Program-made: the position numbers and the translations under genes
Notes under the pieces: model-generated
What the model saw: the letters and a program-made list of their open reading frames with translations, nothing else
Told to the model about the DNA's origin: nothing
Databases searched by the model: none
Shown: positions 35,075 to 42,900 of the stretch, piece after piece
Layout: each line of letters begins with the position of its first letter
Position numbering within the stretch: position 1 is the stretch's first letter
NCBI RefSeq assembly: GCF_900114625.1
Contig: NZ_FOZL01000001.1
Location: 1,984,001-2,048,000 of the forward strand
Source: Granulicella pectinivorans
GTDB lineage: Bacteria; Acidobacteriota; Terriglobia; Terriglobales; Acidobacteriaceae
Length of the DNA stretch: 64,000 bases
Direction of reading: 5' to 3'

Positions 35075-36010
35075 TTACGCGGTGACGGGAACCTTGACTT
35101 CAACCGGCGTGAGCCAGTTGTAGCGGTCGGGCTTGGTGCCGTTGACGAGGGCGAAGAACTCGTCGTGAATGGCCTTGGTGACGGGGCCCATGGTGCCGTC
35201 GCCGACGAGGATGCGGTCGACCGAGCGGAGGTGCGTGACCTCGGCGGCGGTGCCGGTGAAGAAGGCTTCGTCGGCGATGTAGAGCATCTCGCGGGGGAGA
35301 GCCTGCTCGACGACGGGGATGCCCATCTCCTTCGCGATGGTGACGACGGAGGATCGGGTAATGCCGTTCAGCACCGAGTTCGCCAGAGGCGTGGTGTAGA
35401 GGACGCCGCCGCGGACGAGGAAGAGGTTCTCGCCGGAGCCTTCGGAGAGGTAGCCGTTGACGTCGAGCGCAATGCCTTCGTCGTAGCCGTTGACCTCGGC
35501 CTCCATGCGGATGAGCTGCGAGTTCATGTAGTTCGCACCGGCCTTGGCGAGCGAGGGCATGGTGTTGGGGGCGAGGCGCGACCAGGAGGAGACGCAGACA
35601 TCCGCGCCGGCGTTGCCGGGGACGTACTTGCCCCAGGGGAAGTTCGCGATGTAGACCTCGACCGGCGACTTGAGCGGGTTGACACCGATCTCTCCATAGC
35701 CGCGGAAGGCGATGGGGCGGATGTAGCAGGGCGTGACGCCGTTGGCTTCGATGACGTCGACGACGGCGGCGGATAGCTGCTCTACCGTGTACGGTAGCGG
35801 CATGCGGTAGATCTTCGCGGAATCGATGAGGCGGGCCATGTGCTCATCCAGGCGGAATACGCCGGCGCCGGTGGGCTGCTGGTAACAGCGAATACCCTCG
35901 AAGACCGAGGACCCGTAGTGGATGACGTGGGACATGACGTGGATGTTGGCGTCTTCCCAGCGGATGAGTTTCCCGTTGTGCCAGATGTGCTCGGTGGTTT
36001 GTAAGGGCAT
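35075..36010 (-). CDS. ilvE: Branched-chain amino acid aminotransferase
   Basis: This 311-residue PLP enzyme of fold class IV transfers amino groups between glutamate and the 2-oxo acids of valine, leucine and isoleucine. Motifs include HVIHYGSSVFEGIRCY, YIRPIAFRGYG, SLAKAGANYMNSQL, EGIALDVNGYLSEGSGENLFLV and NSVLNGITRSSV, which match IlvE and place the PLP lysine, the conserved Glu and the phosphate-binding loops. ADEAFFTGTAAEVTHLRSVD is the usual C-terminal block. Length is normal. It is monocistronic: a terminator follows and a TATAAT -10 box lies 48 nt before the start. Cytoplasmic. Confidence 0.97.
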   Translation of the reverse strand: MPLQTTEHIWHNGKLIRWEDANIHVMSHVIHYGSSVFEGIRCYQQPTGAGVFRLDEHMARLIDSAKIYRMPLPYTVEQLSAAVVDVIEANGVTPCYIRPIAFRGYGEIGVNPLKSPVEVYIANFPWGKYVPGNAGADVCVSSWSRLAPNTMPSLAKAGANYMNSQLIRMEAEVNGYDEGIALDVNGYLSEGSGENLFLVRGGVLYTTPLANSVLNGITRSSVVTIAKEMGIPVVEQALPREMLYIADEAFFTGTAAEVTHLRSVDRILVGDGTMGPVTKAIHDEFFALVNGTKPDRYNWLTPVEVKVPVTA

Positions 36011-36057
36011 TGCGTGCTCCGTGAACGGTCGTGAAGACGTACAGACTCGTTCGAAAC

Positions 36058-36063
36058 ATTATA
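36058..36063 (-). promoter_or_regulatory. -10 box of ilvE promoter
   Basis: TATAAT reads on the minus strand 48 nt upstream of the ilvE ATG, giving a predicted leader of about 40 nt. No convincing -35 box was seen. Confidence 0.45.
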
Positions 36064-36223
36064 GCCACCGCAGCATGGAGGATGCGATGCGGGAGGTCAC
36101 GCATGGGGCAAATTCCCTGCAAATATGCGGTGTTTAGGCGGCTGGACGAACCCCATGGGCAGGGTGGTGCGTGCTATAGTCAAGCGCTAGAACGGGCTAT
36201 TCGAACGGACGGCTGGAGACGCG

Positions 36224-37213
36224 ATGAAGATCCACCTGGTTGGACTGCGGCAGGAGTGCTACGACGCCATGCTGCGGATTGTGGCCAGCGCGGAGCCGAA
36301 GCTCCATACGTTGGTGGACGATCCCGAGAGTGCCGACCTGATCCTCTTCGTGGGCGGATGGCATGAGCGCGGCCGAGGCGTGGTGGATAGCCCTCTGCCG
36401 AGGCGGTACCCGGAGAAGACGTTCATCTACAGCGATGACGATGGTTTTGTGCCTCTGCTGCCCGGGCTCTACGCGGCCGCGGAGAGGCCCAGGTGGATCG
36501 ACTGGAAGCGCTACAAGGGCGCGCCGTACATCAACCGGTTCAACCCGTTTGTGGGGCCGATGGACGTCGAGAAGAGGTACCTGCTCTCGTTTGCCGGCGG
36601 GTCGACGTCGCTGCTGCGCAAGAGGATTTACAAGTCGAAGTTTCGGCGACCGGATGTGTTGATTGAGAATACGTCGCACTACTATCACTGGGATCCGTCG
36701 CAGCCGGGGCGCGAGGAGCGGCAGAAGAAGTACGCGGAGACGATTGCGGCGAGCCGGTTCGGGCTGTGTCCGCGGGGCGGAAGCGCCGGGTCGATCCGGC
36801 TGTTCGAGGTGATGGAGATGGGGGTGGCTCCGGTGGTGATGGCGGACGGGTATCTGCCGCCCGAGGGCCCGGATTGGGAGAGCTTCGCGCTGATGGTCCC
36901 GGAGAAAAAACTGGGGGAGTTGGAAGCGCTCGTGGTGGCGCATGAGGGAGAGAACGTGGAGCGGGGGAGGCTGGCGCGGGCGGCGTTTGAGCAGTGGTTC
37001 GCGCCGGAGGTGGCGTTCAACCATCTGATTGCGGCGGTTGTGCGGGTAAGGGACGAGAAGAGGATCTCGGAGCGGTGGGTGCAGCCGTTTTGGAAGTACA
37101 TGCTGTGGAAGCAGCAGCTTCGGAACCAGGTGCGCGGGTGGGTGAAGGCAGCGGTGCTGCTGGGGTTCAGGCTGATCGGGAAACAGGTTCCGTTCGCGAT
37201 GAACAGGCCGTAG
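36224..37213 (+). CDS. Exostosin/GT47-like glycosyltransferase
   Basis: This 329-residue cytoplasmic protein resembles the exostosin (GT47) family. The most telling block is FGLCPRGGSAGSIRLFEVME, followed by GVAPVVMADGYLPPEG, which match the nucleotide-sugar-binding C-terminal half. Upstream blocks are ADLILFVGGWHERGRG, FIYSDDDGFVPLLPGLYA and LLSFAGGSTSLLRKRIY. No signal peptide is seen. It probably adds a sugar to a cell-surface glycan. CTGGAG lies 6 nt before the ATG. It stands alone, convergent with an acetyltransferase gene 3 nt away. The donor and acceptor cannot be told. Confidence 0.8.
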   Translation: MKIHLVGLRQECYDAMLRIVASAEPKLHTLVDDPESADLILFVGGWHERGRGVVDSPLPRRYPEKTFIYSDDDGFVPLLPGLYAAAERPRWIDWKRYKGAPYINRFNPFVGPMDVEKRYLLSFAGGSTSLLRKRIYKSKFRRPDVLIENTSHYYHWDPSQPGREERQKKYAETIAASRFGLCPRGGSAGSIRLFEVMEMGVAPVVMADGYLPPEGPDWESFALMVPEKKLGELEALVVAHEGENVERGRLARAAFEQWFAPEVAFNHLIAAVVRVRDEKRISERWVQPFWKYMLWKQQLRNQVRGWVKAAVLLGFRLIGKQVPFAMNRP

Positions 37214-37216
37214 GTG

Positions 37217-37798
37217 CTAAGGCCGGGGGCGGTGCTGATGCCACTGGTCGGCGGTGAGGTGCCAGATGTCGGTGGGAAGTGGCCCGCAGACGAACTGCTG
37301 GATCTGGGTGCGGAGCAGCGTCATGCCGGTCGTCTGCGAGATGCGGCGGGAGGGCTCGTTGGCGTGGGCCTTGGGGACGGTGAGGTCGGGGAAGCCGAGG
37401 ACGTCGAACCAGAAGTCGGTGGCTGCGACGGCGGCCTCGGTGGCGTAGCCGTGACGCTGGTAGGGTTGTCCGATCCAGAAGCCGCGATTGTTCCTGTGGC
37501 CCGGGGTCTGAGGCTGGGCGACAAGGGCGATGGAACCGATCATCTGCTGGGGATTTGCCTTGGTGCGGATGGACCAATGCCACTGGTCGCCGCGAGCCAT
37601 GGCGGGCAGGGCGGTGTCGCGATAGAAGGTGTGGCAGCCGTCGGGCGGGAAGGGCCAGGGAACCTGCGAGGCGAGGTGGCGGACGATCTCCCAGTGGGCG
37701 AAGAGGGGCTGAGCCTGTTCGGCGTCTTCGAGGGTGAGGGGGAGCAGGAGGAGGCGCGGGGTTTCCAGGGTGGGCGTTTTGGGGCGGGCGCGCTCCAT
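37217..37798 (-). CDS. GNAT family N-acetyltransferase (RimJ/RimL type)
   Basis: This 193-residue protein is of the GNAT fold, closest in style to ribosomal-protein or spermidine N-acetyltransferases of the RimJ/RimL class. It starts with TPRLLLLPLTLEDAEQAQPLF. The acetyl-CoA-binding block is WIGQPYQRHGYATEAAVA, and GMTLLR lies near the C terminus. Residues 35-60 include ASQVPWPFPPDG. The substrate is unknown. The gene ends 3 nt from the end of the glycosyltransferase gene on the other strand, with no terminator visible between. Confidence 0.85.
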   Translation of the reverse strand: MERARPKTPTLETPRLLLLPLTLEDAEQAQPLFAHWEIVRHLASQVPWPFPPDGCHTFYRDTALPAMARGDQWHWSIRTKANPQQMIGSIALVAQPQTPGHRNNRGFWIGQPYQRHGYATEAAVAATDFWFDVLGFPDLTVPKAHANEPSRRISQTTGMTLLRTQIQQFVCGPLPTDIWHLTADQWHQHRPRP

Positions 37799-37925
37799 GG
37801 GGAGAGGATACCGCGTTGCGGCGTGTGATCGAAGCAGTTTGGGGCTTCGCGGAGGCGTTGGACGATCTGTGGTGAGGGTGTTTTTATTTGCGAGTCCTCG
37901 GGAGTCGTGGCTTGACTAGAAGGAA

Positions 37926-37969
37926 GCACGACAAAGGCGTGAGGCCTTGGCCTCACGCCTTTGTCGTGC
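37926..37969. terminator. Perfect 21-bp hairpin after thioredoxin reductase gene
   Basis: A perfect 21-bp stem (37926-37946 with 37949-37969) with a 2-nt TT loop starts 9 nt beyond the thioredoxin reductase stop. On the minus strand, CTTCCTTCTAG follows. Confidence 0.85.
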
Positions 37970-37977
37970 GATGCGGC

Positions 37978-38931
37978 TTAGCGGCCGTGTTCTTCGAGGA
38001 ATTTCTCTACTTCGAGCGCAGCCATGCAGCCACTGCCGGCGGCGGTGATGGCCTGGCGGTACTTGCGGTCCTTGATGTCGCCGGCGGCGAAGACGCCCTT
38101 GATGATCTCGCCGTTGAGGGTGGTGTAGACGTCGTCCTTGGCCAGGATGTAGCCGTCTTCATCGAGGTCCATCTGGCCTTCGAACATCTTGGCGTTGGGG
38201 ATGTGGCCGATGCCGAGGAACATGAACGAGACCGGGAGAATCGACTCCACGCCGGTCGCGGTGTTCTTCAGACGGAGACCCTTCACGTCCTTCTCTTCCA
38301 CGCCGAGGACCTCTTCGACGATCGTGTTCGAGATGAACTCGATCTGGGAGTGGGCCATGGCGCGTTCGAGCATGATCGGTGAGGCGCGGAACTTTGCGGT
38401 GCGGTTGATCAGTGTCACTTTGCTGGCGAAGCGAGTGAGGAAGAGAGCCTCTTCCATCGCGCTGTCGCCGCCGCCGATGACGGCGATCTCCTTGCCGCGC
38501 GCGAAGAATCCGTCGCAGGTGGCGCAGGAGCTTACGCCGTGGCCGATGAGGGCCTGCTCGGACGGCAGGTTCAGCCAGCGGGCGCTCGCGCCGCTCGCGA
38601 TGATCAGCGTGCGGGTCTTGACGATGTGCGAACCGAGGTTGAGCTCGATGGGGTACTTCGTCAGGTCGGCGGAGACGAGGTGCGCCATTGACAGCTCGGC
38701 GCCGAAGCGCTGGGCCTGCTTTTTCATGTTTTCGATGAGCTCGGGGCCCTGGATGCCTTCGGGCCAGCCAGGAAAGTTTTCGACCAGCGTGGTGATCGAG
38801 AGCTGTCCGCCGGGCTCGTGGCCTTCGAGGACGAGCGGCTTGAGGTTCGAGCGGCCTGCGTAGATGGCGGCGGTGAGGCCGGAGCAGCCGGAGCCGAGGA
38901 TGACGGTGTCGCGTACGGTTTGATCGGACAT
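37978..38931 (-). CDS. trxB: Thioredoxin-disulfide reductase
   Basis: This 317-residue FAD/NADPH flavoenzyme keeps thioredoxin reduced. FAD binding is shown by VILGSGCSGLTAAIYAGR at the N terminus, and the redox pair by SCATCDGFF (CxxC). NADPH binding is shown by IAVIGGGDSAMEEALFL, and the C-terminal FAD block is GVFAAGDIKDRKYRQAITAAGSG. Length is typical. The ATG at 38931 gives the expected N terminus. The gene is monocistronic with a strong hairpin after it. Cytoplasmic, stress and biosynthesis redox. Confidence 0.97.
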   Translation of the reverse strand: MSDQTVRDTVILGSGCSGLTAAIYAGRSNLKPLVLEGHEPGGQLSITTLVENFPGWPEGIQGPELIENMKKQAQRFGAELSMAHLVSADLTKYPIELNLGSHIVKTRTLIIASGASARWLNLPSEQALIGHGVSSCATCDGFFARGKEIAVIGGGDSAMEEALFLTRFASKVTLINRTAKFRASPIMLERAMAHSQIEFISNTIVEEVLGVEEKDVKGLRLKNTATGVESILPVSFMFLGIGHIPNAKMFEGQMDLDEDGYILAKDDVYTTLNGEIIKGVFAAGDIKDRKYRQAITAAGSGCMAALEVEKFLEEHGR

Positions 38932-39026
38932 AAGAAGTACCCTTAGTGTAAATGCGCCGTGGGGGAAAAAGATTCATGTCCTGACGCAGGGGCTGTGACC
39001 GCCGCCCGCGCAGGCTGCACGTCAGG

Positions 39027-39242
39027 ATGAAAGAATGGCGTATGGCTAATCTGACCTTGGTATATGGAATGCGGTTGCTGCCCTCCGATGAGGTAGCGAG
39101 TGTGGGCGATGCGACGCTGGCGTTGAAGAACGGCAATGAAGCTCATGTGACGATGCATATTCTGGAGGGCAGCCGGGAGGCGATCGAGGCCCAGCTTCGC
39201 CTGAGTATCGAGGCCTTCTTCGACTTTTATCCGGAGATCTAA
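39027..39242 (+). CDS. Small conserved-looking protein, unknown function
   Basis: This 71-residue protein may be 66 residues if it starts at the ATG at 39042 (MANLTLVYGM). It is soluble, with beta-rich then helical composition (EAHVTMHILEG, then EAIEAQLRLSIEAFFDFYPEI). No known domain was recognised. It follows the divergent start of trxB by 95 nt. It looks like a real gene by composition and a clean stop, but start choice is uncertain because ribosome sites are weak for both. Confidence 0.55.
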   Translation: MKEWRMANLTLVYGMRLLPSDEVASVGDATLALKNGNEAHVTMHILEGSREAIEAQLRLSIEAFFDFYPEI

Positions 39243-39326
39243 CACCGCGTTACGGGTGTTGCGAAATCGCTCACATGCCGTCCCAACGTGCTTCTCCGAC
39301 GAAAAGGAGAAGGACGGAGGTGCGGC

Positions 39327-39929
39327 ATGAGGGCTTTTTTTGTGGGCGTGGTTACGGCTGGCCTGGTGGGTTCCGGCTGGGGGCAGGTGGGGCTGCGGCC
39401 GCCGACGCAGTCGACGCTGCGCGATGGACAGGGGGCGTATCCCGCTCCGCTGCCTACGGGCCAGGCCGTGCTGGAGGAGATGTCGGAGCGGGCGGCGGTG
39501 ATCTTCTGCGGGGTTGTTACGGCGGTACGGCTGCCTGGGGATGGGCTTTCTGGCGTCGTGGAGGTTGAGTTTGCGGTCTCGGACGCGGTACGCGGGGCGG
39601 GTGGCGGCACGTATGTCGTGAAGGAGTGGGCGGGGCTCTGGCGGGATGGGGCGCGGTATCGCGTGGGGGATCGGCGGCTGATGCTCCTGCATGCGCCTGG
39701 GCCGGGAGGGCTGAGCTCGCCGGTCGATGGGCTGGATGGTGCGATTCCGGTTGGCGACGGCGTCGATCTCCGGTGGTTGGAGGCCAGGACGCTGCGTGGC
39801 TCCATGTATTCGGAGCAGGGAAGGGTGGTGAAGGGGGTTGCGCCTGCGGCTGCGTCGGGGCCGGCTGCGGTTGAGGAGGTTGTGGGGCTGATGCGGGGCT
39901 GGGAGGCTCGGCGGAATGGGGCGCGATAG
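39327..39929 (+). CDS. Exported protein of unknown function, coupled to giant repeat protein
   Basis: This 200-residue protein has a signal peptide ending near GSGWGQ (about residue 20). The mature part is beta-rich (VLEEMSERAAVIFCGVVTAV, GVVEVEFAVSDAVRGAGGGTYVVKEW, RVGDRRLMLLHAPG). It has no recognised catalytic motif. GGAGG lies 7 nt before the ATG at 39327. The next gene begins inside its last 14 nt, so the two are translationally coupled and probably act together outside the cytoplasm. The beta-strand pattern is reminiscent of an OB-like or transthyretin-like fold, but that is only a guess. Confidence 0.7.
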   Translation: MRAFFVGVVTAGLVGSGWGQVGLRPPTQSTLRDGQGAYPAPLPTGQAVLEEMSERAAVIFCGVVTAVRLPGDGLSGVVEVEFAVSDAVRGAGGGTYVVKEWAGLWRDGARYRVGDRRLMLLHAPGPGGLSSPVDGLDGAIPVGDGVDLRWLEARTLRGSMYSEQGRVVKGVAPAAASGPAAVEEVVGLMRGWEARRNGAR

Positions 39930-42900
39930 GCGGTGCCCGGTTCTCGCGGCGGTCTTGTTGTTGCTGATGGTGACAACGGCGTTTGCGGGTGGACCTCGCT
40001 GGGTGGCTGGGGCTCCTTATTTTTCGTCGAGTGTCGCGGGTAATGCGGTGGTTTGGGGGACGACGAATCTTCGATACTCCACGGACCCCGGGGATCTCAG
40101 CGTCTCTGTCAACCATGCGGCGGCGGATGCGTTGGTTGCTACGGCGGCGGCATCCTGGAATGTATCGGTCTCGGCGATGGTGGTCTCGCAGGCAGGCGTT
40201 CTGGGGGAGGATGTGAATGGTTCGAACGTTTTTATGGGGGCGAGCGGGCCGGTGTTTCCGGCCGATGTGCAGGCTTCGAACGCGGCGTCGATCCCCGTGG
40301 CGGTGATCTACGACGCGGACGGTGCGGTGACGGATACGCTGCTCGGCGGTGGGGCCAGCGATCCGGGCAACTGCCGGCAGACGGCGGTGACGGAGAGCGT
40401 CGACGGTATCTCGTCGGCGGGGAAGATCACGCATGCGCTGCTCGTCGTGAACGGGCGCTGCACGGGCGCGGCTCCCGAGATGCAGAAGGAGCTGACCTAC
40501 CGGCTGGTGCGGGCGTTTGGGCGGATCCTTGGCGTCGGCTGGTCGCAGTTGAACGAGAACGTCTTTACCGGTACGCCGCAGCCGACGGCGGCGCAGGCGA
40601 TGCACTGGCCGGTGATGCATCCCATCGACGTCATGTGCGGGCCATACGCCTACCAGTGCCTGCCGCAGCCGCTGGTGCTGCGTCCGGACGACATCGCGAC
40701 GATGGTGTCGATGTATCCGGAGAGCGGGGCGGATGCGGGGAAGACGTACTCGTTTCAGAGTGCGGCTCCGATCTCGGGGAACCTTACGTTTCCGAACGGA
40801 CAGGGCATGGCGGGTGTGAACCTGGTGGAGCATCGGTTCAACATCTCCGCGCTGGTGATGGATATGTTCGAGGAGACGTCGGCGGTATCGGGGTACCGGT
40901 TCCAACGGCAGGGAGCGACGCCCGTCGCGGCCAAGGGGACCAGCGTGGAGGGAAGCCAGGGATATCTCTACAACCCTTACGAGGGCCGGTACGATCTGCC
41001 ATGGATTCCCCTGGAGCAGACCTGGTACGAGAACGTCTACATCACGGCCGAGCCGGTGAATCCGCTGTATGTGGGGCAGTACGGCGTAGGGCCCTATGGT
41101 GGGCTGGCGCAGGTTACGCCATCGGGGTCGGTCGTGAACTGGATGACTACGATCGGCTCGACGCGCTACGCGGCCACGGTGAACATCGGCGTGACGAATG
41201 CGGTGGCGGCATGCACGGCGGCGGGGGATGGGACGGAGGCGGCGCCGGTGAGTGTGGACCCGAGCGGCACATGGCAGGGGGCGATGTGCGGCTATGCGCA
41301 TACCGCCTGGTCGAAGCTGGCGGTGAAGGCCGGGCGCACGCTGACGGTGGAGATGACGGCGCTCGATGAGCAGGGGCTCGCAACCACCGGGAAGATGCAG
41401 CCTATCTTCGGCGTCTGGGTTGGCACGGACGGGACCGGTACGCTGCCCACGGTGGCGAGTGCATCGACTCCATTGAATACGGAGACGCTCGGGATGACGG
41501 CCCTGACGATCGTGAATCCATCGGCGCGTACGCTGCGCATGGGCTTTGGCGATGCTCGCGGGGACGGGCGTCCGGACTATGCGTATAAGGCGCGCGTGCT
41601 CTACGCGGATACCGTGACCCCGGCCGTGGTGCCTGCCAGTGGAGGCGTCATCACGATTACCGGGATGGGTTTTCGCAGCGGGAACGCGGTGACGGTGAAC
41701 GGCGTGGCGGCGACGGTGACAAGCTGGTCGGCGAACACGATCGTGGCGGTGGCTCCGGCGATGGCAGGGCCTATCGCGGCTGCGGATGTAACGGTGACGG
41801 ACCTGTCCACGGCGGGCACGACGACGATCGGCGGGGGCATCGCGTACAGCGGGACGGTGTTGCCGAATGTGTTGTCGGTCATTTCGGTCCCACCGGATGG
41901 GAGCCTGCTGGGCATCGCGACGAGTGCGTCGTTTGCGGTGAAGGTGCTGCTGGCGGATGGCGTTTCTCCGGCGGCGGGCGTGGGGGTGACGGTCTCGGCT
42001 ACCCATGGAGCCGTGCTGATGGGGTGCGGGGGAGCGTCTGGCTGCACGCTGACGACGGACCCGGCGGGGATGGTGAAGACGGCGGTGATGCCGTCGCTGG
42101 GGGGAACGGTCGCGCTGGCGGCGTCGGTGGGGGCGGCCACGGCCACAGCGTCGTTTGTGGCGGGAAGCCGTGCGGCGGATGTGTTGCGGGTGACCTCGCT
42201 GCCCGCGGGGCTGGCCTACGTGGGGATTGCTGCGGGTTTGCCTCTGATTGTGCAGGCGATGCTCGGCGATGGCGTGACGCCGGATGCGGGGGCTCAGGTG
42301 TCGCTTGCTGCGGCGGGTGCCGGACTGGGCGGATGCGGTGGTGCTTCGAGTTGCGTGTTGACGGCGGATGGACTGGGCCTGGTGGCGACCACCGTGATTC
42401 CGCATGCGCCGGGGCTGGTCTCGTTGCAGGCCACGGCGGGCGGAGGATCGGTCTCGGCCTCGTTCGGCGCGGTGGCGATGCCTGCGGATGTGCTGCACGT
42501 CGTATCGGCCCCGGGGAACGGCGCAACGATGGGGACCGCTGCCGCGCAGGTCTTTCAGGTGCAGACGATCCTGGGCGATGGGGTGACCCCCGCCGCGGGT
42601 GCTGCGGTTGCGTTGACGGCGGCTGGCGCAGCCTTCACCGCGTGCGGTGGTGCTTCTTCGTGCATGTTAACGGCGGACGCGGCTGGTATGGTGACGAGCG
42701 GAGTCATTCCGGGGCTGGCAACGGGCGCTACGGGTTCGGTGACGCTTACAGCCGCGGCGGGCGGAGGACGGGTGCAGACGGCGTTTACGACCACGGCGCC
42801 GCTGCCGGACCGGCTGGAAGTGATGTCGGTTCCGGCCAGTTTCGCGCTGGCTGGCGTGGCTGCGCCGGGAGCTTTCAGCGTGCGCCTCGTCCGGGGAGAT

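Noticed and set aside
39517..42498. A 993-codon minus-strand frame opposite the start of the giant Ig-repeat gene
   Set aside because: It is extremely rich in Arg and His, typical of an antisense shadow of Ala/Gly/Thr-rich coding sequence.
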